NCBI GenBank assembly: GCA_045612065.1
Contig: JAZKYH010000066.1
Coordinates: 1-64,000 of the forward strand
Length of the DNA: 64,000 nt
DNA from: UBA1189 sp045612065
GTDB taxonomy: Bacteria; Bacteroidota; Bacteroidia; Bacteroidales; Bacteroidaceae
Direction of reading: 5' to 3'
Of the stretch, positions 54,490 to 64,000 are shown piece by piece. How positions within the stretch are numbered: position 1 is the stretch's first letter; the number at the start of each line of letters is the position of its first letter. A program made the position numbers and the translations under genes. Under the pieces are notes generated by a model, which ran no database searches, had not been told where the DNA came from, and worked only from the letters and a program-made list of their open reading frames with translations.

Positions 54490-56216
54490 TATCCAATTTT
54501 TTCAATCCAAGCTGTCACCTCATCCACTGTGGGGTTCTTGAGGTCGAGCTTATACTTCTTGTTTACACCACAGATATCCATGTGCACCTTCTGAGGGTTC
54601 ACACCCTGCATGTCGGCCACGAGCTTGTAACCGGCCTTCTGGATTACGGGCACCCACTCCTCAGCGATACCAAGCTCTACATATTTGGCTACGGGATCCT
54701 TGGGCGACTTCTTCTCAGGACGCATCTGCGGGAAGAAGAGTACCTCCTGAATAGTCTGCTGACCCGTCATGAGCATCACAAGACGGTCCATACCGATACC
54801 CATACCAGAGGTGGGAGGCATACCGTACTCGAGTGCGCGTACGAAGTCGTTATCAATAAACATAGCCTCATCGTCACCCTTCTCGCTCAGGCGCAACTGC
54901 TCCTGGAAGCGACCCAACTGGTCGATGGGGTCGTTCAATTCGCTATAGGCGTTACACAACTCCTTACCATTAACCATAAGCTCGAAACGCTCGGTCAATT
55001 CGGGGTTCTCGCGGTGACGCTTACAGAGGGGCGACATCTCGATGGGATAGTCGGTGATGAAGGTGGGCTGGATATAGTTGCCCTCGCACTTCTCGCCGAA
55101 GATCTCGTCGATGAGCTTACCCTTACCCATAGTCTCGTCGGTCTCTACGCCAAGTTGCTTGCATACGTCACGCAGCTGAGCCTCATCCATACCAGTAATG
55201 TCGATGCCGGTGAACTCTTTGATGGCCTCAGTCATGGTACGACGTGCGAAGGGAGCCTTGAAGCTGATAGTATGCTCGCCCACCTGCACCTCTGTTGTAC
55301 CGTTCACGTCGAGGCAAATCTTCTCGAGCATCTGCTCGGTGAAATTCATCATCCAGTTGTAGTCCTTGTAAGCCACATAGATTTCCATGCAGGTGAACTC
55401 AGGGTTGTGCGTACGGTCCATACCCTCGTTGCGGAAGTTCTTAGAGAACTCGTACACACCCTCGAAACCACCCACGATAAGGCGCTTCAGATAGAGTTCG
55501 TTAGCGATACGCAAGTACAAGGGAATGTCCAAAGCATTATGGTGTGTGATGAAGGGGCGTGCTGCCGCTCCACCAGGGATAGACTGGAGTACGGGAGTCT
55601 CTACCTCCATGTAGCCGCGTGTATTGAAGAACTCACGCATTGAGGTGTACACCTTGTTGCGCTTGATGAAGATATCCTTCACACCGTCGTTCACCACGAG
55701 GTCAACGTAGCGTTGGCGATAGCGCAGTTCAGGGTCGTCAAACTTGTCATAAGCCACACCATCCTTGTACTTCACGATGGGGAGCGGACGGATGCTCTTT
55801 GACAATACGGTAAGTTTGTGGGCATGCACGCTGATTTCGCCCATCTGAGTGCGGAATACCACACCCTCGATACCTACGAAATCGCCGATGTCGAGCAAAC
55901 GCTTGAACACCACGTTGTACATATCCTTATTCTCCTCGGGGCAGATATCATCGCGGGTGATGTACACTTGGATACGTCCCTTTGAGTCCTGCAACTCGAT
56001 GAACGATGCCTTACCCATTACACGGCGGCTCATCAAGCGGCCGGCAATAGACACTTGGCGAGGCTCAGCTTCGTCACTGAACTCCTCTTTTATATCGGTA
56101 GAAAATGCATTGGTCACATACTCTGCGGCAGGATAGGGTTCGATGCCCATGGCACGCAGTTCGTTAAGACTGTTGCGTCTTACAATCTCTTGTTCTGAAA
56201 GTTCTAATACGTTCAT
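54489..56216 (-). CDS. lysS: Lysyl-tRNA synthetase (class II), long Bacteroidetes form
   Basis: 575 residues from the ATG at 56216. The N-terminal anticodon-binding OB fold has VSIAGRLMSRRVMGKASF. The class II catalytic domain has motif 1 around VETPVLQSIPGGAAARPF, motif 2 FRNEGMDRTHNPEF and motif 3 GMGIGMDRLVML. About 70 extra C-terminal residues (after PEKKSPKDPVAKYVEL) are a trait of this phylum. The frame continues upstream to 56303, but the ATG at 56216 fits the family. A TAATTTTG box lies at 56244-56251 on the minus strand. It heads lysS-gpsA-pgi-HAD. Confidence 0.96.
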   Translation of the reverse strand: MNVLELSEQEIVRRNSLNELRAMGIEPYPAAEYVTNAFSTDIKEEFSDEAEPRQVSIAGRLMSRRVMGKASFIELQDSKGRIQVYITRDDICPEENKDMYNVVFKRLLDIGDFVGIEGVVFRTQMGEISVHAHKLTVLSKSIRPLPIVKYKDGVAYDKFDDPELRYRQRYVDLVVNDGVKDIFIKRNKVYTSMREFFNTRGYMEVETPVLQSIPGGAAARPFITHHNALDIPLYLRIANELYLKRLIVGGFEGVYEFSKNFRNEGMDRTHNPEFTCMEIYVAYKDYNWMMNFTEQMLEKICLDVNGTTEVQVGEHTISFKAPFARRTMTEAIKEFTGIDITGMDEAQLRDVCKQLGVETDETMGKGKLIDEIFGEKCEGNYIQPTFITDYPIEMSPLCKRHRENPELTERFELMVNGKELCNAYSELNDPIDQLGRFQEQLRLSEKGDDEAMFIDNDFVRALEYGMPPTSGMGIGMDRLVMLMTGQQTIQEVLFFPQMRPEKKSPKDPVAKYVELGIAEEWVPVIQKAGYKLVADMQGVNPQKVHMDICGVNKKYKLDLKNPTVDEVTAWIEKIG

Positions 56217-56353
56217 TTCTTCAACGTTTTGTATTTTAAGGCGCAAAATTAATGAAAAAAAATGACTTGACGAAAACAATGTGTATTTACTTGCATTTCT
56301 CACCCCACCAATACTCCAAAGGGGACGTATCGCAGATTCTTTTACTGCATTTT

Positions 56354-56384
56354 TTTGTGCAACCAGTTTTTTTGTGTAAGTTTG
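56354..56384 (+). promoter_or_regulatory. Promoter of the mutA operon
   Basis: TTTG at 56354-56357, a 19-base spacer, then TAAGTTTG at 56377-56384, about 56 bases before the mutA start. Confidence 0.78.
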
Positions 56385-56440
56385 CGCCTATTAACATAAA
56401 GTTAAAACCAATTTTATAAATCATAATTCACGAAAAGACT

Positions 56441-58300
56441 ATGGCAAATAGTAAAGAAAAACTTTTCAGCGAGTTTGCACCTACCACCACCGAGGCGTGG
56501 AAGGAGAAGGCCGTTGCCGACCTCAAGGGTGCCGACTACGAGAAGAAGCTGGTATGGAAGACCAATGAGGGTTTCGCTGTACAGCCCTTCTATCGTCAGG
56601 AGGACATTGCCTCACTGGCAACTACCACAGCATTGCCGGGCGAGTTCCCCTTTGTGCGTGGTAACAAGAAAGACAACAACGAATGGCTCGTGCGCCAGGA
56701 CATCGACGTGTGCGACTTTGCAGAGGCCAATGCCAAGGCACTGCATGCCGTAGAGCGTGGTGCTACCTCACTGGGCTTCAAGATCAAGGGCAAGATGCTC
56801 TCTGCCGAAGGTATCGAGACCCTGCTCGCAGGTATCCGTGCTTGCTGTGTGGAACTCAACTTCAGCACCTGCCAGGGCAAGTGCACCGAGCTCGCTGATA
56901 TCCTCATCGCCTACTACACCGCCAAGGGCTACGACCTCGAGGTGTTGCGCGGTTCTATCAACTACGACCCCATGAGCAAGCTCATCGGCAAGGGTAAGGA
57001 GATAGGCGACTATACCGACACCATGAAGGCACTCGTAGAGAAGATGCAGGCGCTGCCCAAGTTCAAGTGTGTGGCTGTGAATGCTCTCGCGCTCAACAAT
57101 GCCGGTTCATACATCAGCCAGGAGTTGGGTTATGCCCTCGCTTGGGGTAACGAATACCTCGGCGCTATGGTTGAGGCTGGCGTGCCCGTGGATGTAGCTG
57201 CCAAGAAGATGAAGTTCAACTTCGGTATCTCAAGCAACTACTTCATGGAGATTGCCAAGTTCCGCGCTGCCCGTATGCTGTGGGCTACCATCGTGAAGCA
57301 GTATGAGCCCAAGTGCGACTGCTCATGCAAGATGACCGCCCATGCCGAGACATCGACCTTCAACATGACCCTCTTCGATGCACATGTAAACATGCTGCGT
57401 ACACAGACCGAGGCCATGAGTGCCGCCATCGCTGGTGTAGACAGCATCACCGTGTGCCCCTTCGACAAGACCTACGAGACTCCCGATGAGTTTGCCGAGC
57501 GCATCGCCCGCAACCAGCAACTCCTACTCAAGGAGGAGTGCCACCTCGACAAGACTGTAGACCCTGCCGCAGGTTCATACTACATCGAGACTCTCACTGC
57601 CTCTATCGCCCAGCAGGCGTGGAAGCTCTTCCTCGAGGTGGAGAAGGCTGGTGGCTTCCTCGCAGAGGCTAAGGCTGGCAACATTCAGCAAGCAGTGAAC
57701 AAGAGTGGTAATGCACGCCGCGAAGCTGTGTCAAAGCGTCGCGAGATCTTGCTCGGCACCAACCAATACCCCAACTTCACCGAGACTGCCGGCACCAAGC
57801 GCCCCGTGGGCAAGGCTTGCTGCTGTGGTGGCAATGGTGAGTGTGAGGCTCCCTATGCCAAGCTCGACCAAAGCCGTCAGGCATCAGCCTTCGAAGCATT
57901 GCGTCTCGAGACCGAGGAGAGCGGTCGCCGTCCCAAGGCATTCATGCTCACCATTGGTAACTTGGCAATGCGTCAGGCACGTGCACAGTTCTCATGCAAC
58001 TTCCTCGCTTGCGCAGGCTATGAGGTGATCGACAACCTCGGCTTCGCTACCGTTGAGGAGGGTGTTGAGGCTGCTATGGCTGCCAAGGCCGACATCGTGG
58101 TACTCTGCTCTAGCGACGACGAATATGCCGAGCACGCCATCCCCGCCTTCAAGGCACTTGATGGTCGCGCCATGTTCATCGTAGCTGGTGCTCCTGCCTG
58201 CATGGAGGAACTCCAGGCCGCAGGCATCGAGCATTTCATCCACGTACGTTGCAATGTGTTGGAAACCCTCAAAAAGTTTAATCAGCTCCTTAAGATCTGA
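56441..58300 (+). CDS. mutA: Methylmalonyl-CoA mutase small subunit
   Basis: 619 residues. The barrel domain (about 1-440) has the TWxxKA-type start TEAWKEKAVADLKGADY and YYIETLTASIAQQAW near its end. The B12-fold C-terminal domain (about 490-619) lacks the DxHxxG of the active subunit, as expected for the structural small subunit. A Cys-rich stretch at 460-468 (CCCGGNGEC) lies between the two domains. It pairs with MutB to convert succinyl-CoA and methylmalonyl-CoA for propionate formation. The stop is 628 bases from mutB, unusually far, because of the inserted gene described below. Confidence 0.95.
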   Translation: MANSKEKLFSEFAPTTTEAWKEKAVADLKGADYEKKLVWKTNEGFAVQPFYRQEDIASLATTTALPGEFPFVRGNKKDNNEWLVRQDIDVCDFAEANAKALHAVERGATSLGFKIKGKMLSAEGIETLLAGIRACCVELNFSTCQGKCTELADILIAYYTAKGYDLEVLRGSINYDPMSKLIGKGKEIGDYTDTMKALVEKMQALPKFKCVAVNALALNNAGSYISQELGYALAWGNEYLGAMVEAGVPVDVAAKKMKFNFGISSNYFMEIAKFRAARMLWATIVKQYEPKCDCSCKMTAHAETSTFNMTLFDAHVNMLRTQTEAMSAAIAGVDSITVCPFDKTYETPDEFAERIARNQQLLLKEECHLDKTVDPAAGSYYIETLTASIAQQAWKLFLEVEKAGGFLAEAKAGNIQQAVNKSGNARREAVSKRREILLGTNQYPNFTETAGTKRPVGKACCCGGNGECEAPYAKLDQSRQASAFEALRLETEESGRRPKAFMLTIGNLAMRQARAQFSCNFLACAGYEVIDNLGFATVEEGVEAAMAAKADIVVLCSSDDEYAEHAIPAFKALDGRAMFIVAGAPACMEELQAAGIEHFIHVRCNVLETLKKFNQLLKI

Positions 58301-58303
58301 TTC

Positions 58304-58363
58304 ATTTACAATTTGACAATTTACCAATTACCATTGATTTACCATTTAGCTATTTGACAATTT
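58304..58363 (+). repeat. Left repeat-rich flank of the four-helix-bundle gene
   Basis: The flank starts ATTTACAATTTGACAATTT and continues with variants of ACAATTTACC and TTACCATT. The start codon of the next gene lies in the last of these words. Positions 58304-58324 match the complement of 58871-58891 at 20 of 21 bases. Confidence 0.85.
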
Positions 58364-58735
58364 ATGGACAAAGCGGAGTTACAGGAACGAATGACAGCCT
58401 TTGCGGTACGCACCGTGAAGATGGTCGACTCTATGCCTACTACGGTAGCAGGTCATGCCATCGCGCGACAGATCATCCGCTCGGGCACTTCGCCCTCGGC
58501 CAACTACCGCGCCGCTTGCCTCGCCAAGTCTGACAAGGACTTTGTCAATAAGATGAAGATGGTAGAGGAAGAGCTCGACGAGACATGCCACTGGCTTGAG
58601 ATTGTCATACGCAGTGAGATTATGACCTCCACACGCCTCTTACCTTTGCATCAAGAGTGCAAGGAGTTATTAAGCATCATCGTCCGTTCTATCGTCACCA
58701 CGAAGAACCGAATGAAACTAAATGATAAACTATAA
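58364..58735 (+). CDS. Four-helix-bundle protein (23S rRNA intervening-sequence family)
   Basis: 123 residues, all helical, of the four-helix-bundle family found in 23S rRNA intervening sequences and related to the diversity-generating retroelement protein Avd. Typical segments are IARQIIRSGTSPSANYRAACLA, FVNKMKMVEEELDETCHWLEI, and LLSIIVRSIVTTKNRM. Homologues form pentameric, nucleic-acid-binding rings. Here the gene sits between mutA and mutB inside a repeat-rich block with inverted repeats at its ends, like an intervening sequence in a protein-coding operon. Its effect on the operon is unknown. No reverse transcriptase or variable-repeat region is in the window. Confidence 0.9.
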   Translation: MDKAELQERMTAFAVRTVKMVDSMPTTVAGHAIARQIIRSGTSPSANYRAACLAKSDKDFVNKMKMVEEELDETCHWLEIVIRSEIMTSTRLLPLHQECKELLSIIVRSIVTTKNRMKLNDKL

Positions 58736-58928
58736 AATTTACCATTTTACCATTTTCCATGTACAATTTCGCCATCGCGGAAAACGGAAGCTGGAAATGG
58801 TTAGGTAGAATTAAATTGTAATTTGCTCAATGGTACACAAATTGTAAATGGTAATTTAGATTGGTAAATTGTAAATTTTCAAATTGTAAATAAATTGTAA
58901 ATTGTAAATGGCTAAATTGTAAATTAAT
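58736..58928 (+). repeat. Right repeat-rich flank with tandem AAATTGTAAAT words
   Basis: The first part (58736-58810) repeats TTTACCATT-type words and then a less repetitive stretch with a GGAAGCTGGAAA segment. From 58811 the word AAATTGTAA occurs at least six times, often followed by ATGG or ATTT. The stretch 58871-58891 is the inverted partner of the left flank. It runs up to the mutB start. Confidence 0.85.
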
Positions 58929-61076
<2,148 letters not shown>

Positions 61077-61100
61077 TCCGATAGTGAGTAATAAAGGAAA

Positions 61101-61134
61101 TGGGATGGCCAGACTTGGCCATCCCATTGTTTTT
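61101..61134 (+). terminator. Terminator of the mut operon
   Basis: TGGGATGGCC pairs with GGCCATCCCA around an AGACTT loop, followed by TTGTTTTT. Confidence 0.88.
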
Positions 61135-61148
61135 AATGATGCACACGG

Positions 61149-61214
61149 CAGTACTTAGCCGTAAGTACTCGAGTACCGACACGCAAGTACTGCAGTACTT
61201 AGCTGTAAGTACTG
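61149..61214. repeat. Pair of AGTACT-arm palindromes
   Basis: CAGTACTTAGCCGTAAGTACT (61149-61169, one copy) and CAGTACTTAGCTGTAAGTACTG (61193-61214) are near-identical palindromes 44 bases apart. They lie in the 192-base gap between mutB and the DUF6078 gene. Between them are further GTACT words (CGAGTACC, CAAGTACTG). Confidence 0.8.
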
Positions 61215-61268
61215 AGCCCTGGATAGGGTCATTAGGAAAATCGGCAAGCCGTGGCAGAGGAAGAGGCT

Positions 61269-61712
61269 TCAGTCAATAAAGTTGTAGTGCTCTTCGTAGG
61301 CGTCAAATTCCAAGTGAGCCAAATCGAGGTCGGCAAGCACTTCGCGGATATAGGCCATGTCCTTGGGGGAGCATAGGCGCTCGCCACGGCGGCGCTCGTA
61401 GTAACAGTTGCGTGAGAAGTGGCTAATCAGTCGCTGGCTGAATGCTGCATACTGTGCCGGTAACATACGAGCTTGCATACCACGGAAACCACGGGCATAA
61501 ACCACACGCTCTGCCGAGCGGAAATAACGACAATCCTCGCCAGGCACTGCATACGAGGGACTGATAACGGGAAACATCTCCTCGCTCTCCGTCACGGCAC
61601 TCCACGCCATACGCCGCAAACAATGCTCAGCCATGGGGCACTGCTCGTGGATGCATAGTGCGAAAGTCTTGGGTACTCTGTCTTCTATCATTGTCGTCGT
61701 TTGTGGATTCAT
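61269..61712 (-). CDS. DUF6078 family protein
   Basis: 147 residues from the ATG at 61712. It is rich in Cys (LCIHEQCPMAEHCLRRM near 20-36) and basic residues, with YFRSAERVVYARGFRGM and a Tyr-rich SRNCYYERRRGERLCSPKD. The pattern fits the Bacteroidetes DUF6078 family, which has no assigned function; metal binding by the Cys/His cluster is a guess. The frame is open to 61784, but the shorter start is the natural family start. No partner gene is evident. Confidence 0.75.
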   Translation of the reverse strand: MNPQTTTMIEDRVPKTFALCIHEQCPMAEHCLRRMAWSAVTESEEMFPVISPSYAVPGEDCRYFRSAERVVYARGFRGMQARMLPAQYAAFSQRLISHFSRNCYYERRRGERLCSPKDMAYIREVLADLDLAHLEFDAYEEHYNFID

Positions 61713-61794
61713 GTCAATTAAGATATTTAGGTTGTTATAGCACAAAGTTACAAAAAATCTCGGAGAAATATAAACTACAAACATGGAGAAACAG

Positions 61795-61824
61795 CACGGG
61801 ACGCAGATTGCTCTGCGTCCCGTG
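61795..61824 (-). terminator. Terminator of the leucine-rich-repeat gene
   Basis: CACGGGACGCAG pairs with CTGCGTCCCGTG around a short loop, 23 bases past the stop on the minus strand. T run on the minus strand is short. Confidence 0.72.
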
Positions 61825-61847
61825 TGATGTTCATATGAGTGTTGAAC

Positions 61848-63857
61848 TTACTCGACAGCAATCTTGACACTATGCTCACCTATCTTCACGATGGCGATGC
61901 TGCCTGCCTCAAGTCCCGTATCGAGGGTAATGGTGCCACCTGTTGCGGTAGCCGTAGCGAGCTGTGTGCCTGCGGTGGTGTAGGCTGCCACCTCGGTATC
62001 TGCGGCAAGTCCGCTCACGGTAATGGTTCCTCCTTGCGTGCTGATGAGCACGGGCTTCGAGGGAATGGTGAGGATACCTGTCTCTTCGCTCTCATGCTCC
62101 TCGGTGCAGGGTATCCAGCAGACGGTAAGGGTAGCCACATCAGAATCCTCATATTGCTCTTTGGTTGCGCAGACGGTGAAGGTGTGAGTGGGGATAAACT
62201 CAAATCTTGTACCTATAAATTCGCTGTCGTTTTCTGTGGTAACGGTAGTTCTTATTTCTGCTCCCTCGGTGCTGCATGTTAGTGTAAACTCTCCATTCAC
62301 GTAGCTGATGGTGGGAACGTCGCACTTATCTATGACTACTCTCACCTCGCACGATGCGCTCACTCCACTGCCGTCATTAGCTGTAGCGGTGATGATGGCG
62401 GTGCCTGCGGCTAAGGTGATGACTCTCCCCTTACTGCTTACCATGGCAACATCCTCGTCGCTGCTGCTCCAAGTTACTGATGAGTCAGAAGCATCTTCGG
62501 GTGTTATTGTCGCAGAAAGTGTCAAAGATTCTCCTTCGGTTAAGGTCGCCGATGTGTGGCTAAGCGTAATCTCTGATATGGGTGTTTTTATGCTTTCAAT
62601 CTTTCCGAAGCTATTCCATGGTGCAGTCGATTTGTAACTCTCCAAAGCACTGGCTGGCACATGTAGTGTCGCGTTCTCGGGGGAGAACCCTTCAAAGACG
62701 AGTTGGTCAGTCGATGGAATATTTTCTGCGTAACAATATACATCTTTCAATTTTGTGCAATTTTCAAAAGCATTAGTATCAATATTAGTTAAACTGTTGG
62801 GTAGCGTAATAAAAGAAAGATTATTACATCCGTAGAATGCATTCCATTTAATTGTCGTTACTCCTTTATTTATAACGACCATCGTCAACTCCTTACATTT
62901 CCAAAAAGCATTTTCTTCAATGCATGTGACGTTTTCTGTGATGATGGCTTTTTTACCAATCCAGCCTGCAAATGCATTCTTTTTTATTACAGAAACGTTT
63001 TGGGGTATTGTTATTGTGTCTAATAGCACTCCATCGAGAAACAAATCAGTTCCACTAATCAACAAGGGATTGGCATTACAATCTTCAAAATCGATATTGA
63101 GCCAAGCGGACAAGTCTTTAATATGAACCTCTTCGATGTTTGTATGATAAGGGCGTGCACCATCGGGGTATAAAAAAGCTTTTCTGCTACATTTTTTCAA
63201 TGTAGTAGGTATATATATACGATCCGCAGAGCATTCAATAAAGGCATATTTCCCAATAGCAGTACATCCCTCGGGTATAATGACGTCTTCTGGACTGAAA
63301 AATCTGCCACCAAACGCAAAATCAGCGATTGAATCTATGCCTTCTGGTATACCAACTGTAGTTCCTGCAATCAAGGTTTTTGTAGCTTTTTCTATAATAG
63401 CATTGTCTTCCCCATCACTGTATATGGGATTGTTATTGTCAATGGTGATAGTAGTTAAATTGGAGCATAATATGAATGTTCGTTCAGAAATATTCTCTAC
63501 TGATGCGGGGATAGATACTGATTGTAAATTGCTACATCCATTAAATGCGTCATCTGAGATTGTAGTTATCCCTTCGGATAATTTGATTGAGCGAAAAGTT
63601 GTACAATCTTTGAATACACGGCTTCCAATGTTTATTACTCGATACTGTGAGCTTTCGTGGGTAACAATGGCGGGGAAGGTGAAATCACTGCTATTAATAT
63701 ATCTATAGCCACTTACTTCGACCGTCTTGTTATCTTCGGAAGTGATATTGTAATAGATGCCATTGACCTCAAAGTCGTGGGCACTGGCCAACAATGGCAT
63801 CAGCATGGCAAACAGCGCCAATAGCGCTTTTTTGCTTGAAAAAATGTTCTTTTTCAT
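61848..63857 (-). CDS. BspA-like leucine-rich-repeat surface protein
   Basis: 669 residues. A signal peptide (about 1-26, ending LLASA) precedes about nine BspA-type (LRR_5) repeats (about 90-410), seen in DDAFNGCSNLQSVSIPASV and NAFYGCNNLSFITLPNSL. A bacterial Ig-like domain (Big_2, about 428-505, LSHTSATLTEGESLTLSATI) follows, then beta-rich C-terminal domains with a tail (GLEAGSIAIVKIGEHSVKIAVE). BspA proteins are cell-surface adhesins that bind host proteins or other microbes. It starts 143 bases from the window end, and the upstream region carries the structured element described below. Confidence 0.92.
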   Translation of the reverse strand: MKKNIFSSKKALLALFAMLMPLLASAHDFEVNGIYYNITSEDNKTVEVSGYRYINSSDFTFPAIVTHESSQYRVINIGSRVFKDCTTFRSIKLSEGITTISDDAFNGCSNLQSVSIPASVENISERTFILCSNLTTITIDNNNPIYSDGEDNAIIEKATKTLIAGTTVGIPEGIDSIADFAFGGRFFSPEDVIIPEGCTAIGKYAFIECSADRIYIPTTLKKCSRKAFLYPDGARPYHTNIEEVHIKDLSAWLNIDFEDCNANPLLISGTDLFLDGVLLDTITIPQNVSVIKKNAFAGWIGKKAIITENVTCIEENAFWKCKELTMVVINKGVTTIKWNAFYGCNNLSFITLPNSLTNIDTNAFENCTKLKDVYCYAENIPSTDQLVFEGFSPENATLHVPASALESYKSTAPWNSFGKIESIKTPISEITLSHTSATLTEGESLTLSATITPEDASDSSVTWSSSDEDVAMVSSKGRVITLAAGTAIITATANDGSGVSASCEVRVVIDKCDVPTISYVNGEFTLTCSTEGAEIRTTVTTENDSEFIGTRFEFIPTHTFTVCATKEQYEDSDVATLTVCWIPCTEEHESEETGILTIPSKPVLISTQGGTITVSGLAADTEVAAYTTAGTQLATATATGGTITLDTGLEAGSIAIVKIGEHSVKIAVE

Positions 63858-63925
63858 TTTGATTACTTATTTAAGTTAAACATAGTTGCCTCGTTCTTTG
63901 GCATCATCGGCGCAAGCATAAAGAA

Positions 63926-63994
63926 AGCGCAGACTTACGCCATATCTCCTGCAGGCTCACCACAAGCCCCTAAGTACTATGGGAAGTCTACGCT
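63926..63994. other. Structured inverted-repeat element upstream of the leucine-rich-repeat gene
   Basis: The arms AGCGCAGACTT (63926-63936) and AAGTCTACGCT (63984-63994) pair with one G-U type mismatch. CCATA/TATGG form a second stem, and GGCT/AGCC an inner hairpin around CACCACA. No T run follows on the plus strand; the minus strand continues TTTCTTT. It is about 70 bases 5' of the BspA-like gene. It could be an RNA element in its leader, or the end of something beyond the window. Confidence 0.5.
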
Positions 63995-64000
63995 AAAGCG

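Noticed and set aside
54582..55643. A 353-codon frame antisense to lysS
   Set aside because: LysS has its full class II motifs in the opposite frame, and the antisense product is Leu/His-rich with no domain.
58364..58735. Diversity-generating retroelement
   Set aside because: The four-helix-bundle protein is related to Avd, but there is no reverse transcriptase, template repeat or variable region in the window.
61149..61214. CRISPR array
   Set aside because: There are only two copies of a palindrome, with no regular spacers and no cas genes.

Overview
The window looks like a chromosomal segment of a Bacteroidales bacterium, probably a gut or oral commensal near Bacteroidaceae or Prevotellaceae. 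The evidence is the repeated promoter form TTTG (or TTG)-N19-21-TAnnTTTG in front of many genes, and a Bacteroidetes gene set. That set includes a long LysS, a Bacteroides-type malate dehydrogenase, DUF3467 and DUF6078 proteins, a BspA-like leucine-rich-repeat protein, MutA/MutB, and large secreted proteins with a shared 'GIYI..GKKV'-type C-terminus that resembles a type IX secretion tail. No phage, transposase, CRISPR array or rRNA was seen. The species cannot be fixed from this sequence alone.

Layout. 1-7400: the start of an ExbB/TolQ-type gene (partial), tRNA-Ser, then lpxK-pnp-thiL and a first secreted sialidase. 7500-11400: tRNA-Phe, panB, a radical SAM protein and two FKBP-type prolyl isomerases. 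11600-16500: a glycosyltransferase, a Stealth-type sugar-phosphate transferase, an MsbA-like ABC exporter and mdh. 16600-22800: a 1.6-kilo-residue CotH/lamin-tail surface protein and tgt. 23000-31500: a GH20-GH33 two-enzyme polypeptide followed by another GH33 sialidase. 31500-36300: lpdA, tdh (behind a duplicated promoter), a small acidic protein, trxA, rubrerythrin and a DUF3467 protein. 36400-43100: ftsA-ftsZ divergent from folP-cdaA, then groES-groEL. 43300-48700: a PiT phosphate transporter, then murF trailed by an HprK-like kinase, an S24/S26 peptidase and a PqqD-like protein. 48900-56300: malic enzyme-phosphotransacetylase, then lysS-gpsA-pgi-HAD hydrolase. 56400-61100: mutA and mutB, separated by a four-helix-bundle gene inside a repeat-rich, inverted-repeat-flanked block. 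61200-64000: a DUF6078 protein, a BspA-like leucine-rich-repeat protein and an unexplained structured element.

How the genes work together. Three GH33 catalytic domains and one GH20 domain point to stripping of sialic acid and terminal hexosamine from host glycans; no SusC/SusD pair or sialate catabolism genes are in the window. MutA/MutB, Mdh and malic enzyme fit a succinate/propionate fermentation. LpxK, the Stealth protein, the glycosyltransferase and the exporter fit cell-surface glycan work. The strongest candidates for undescribed biology are the murF-coupled kinase/peptidase/PqqD cassette (45753-47393) and the four-helix-bundle insertion in the mutAB operon (58304-58925).
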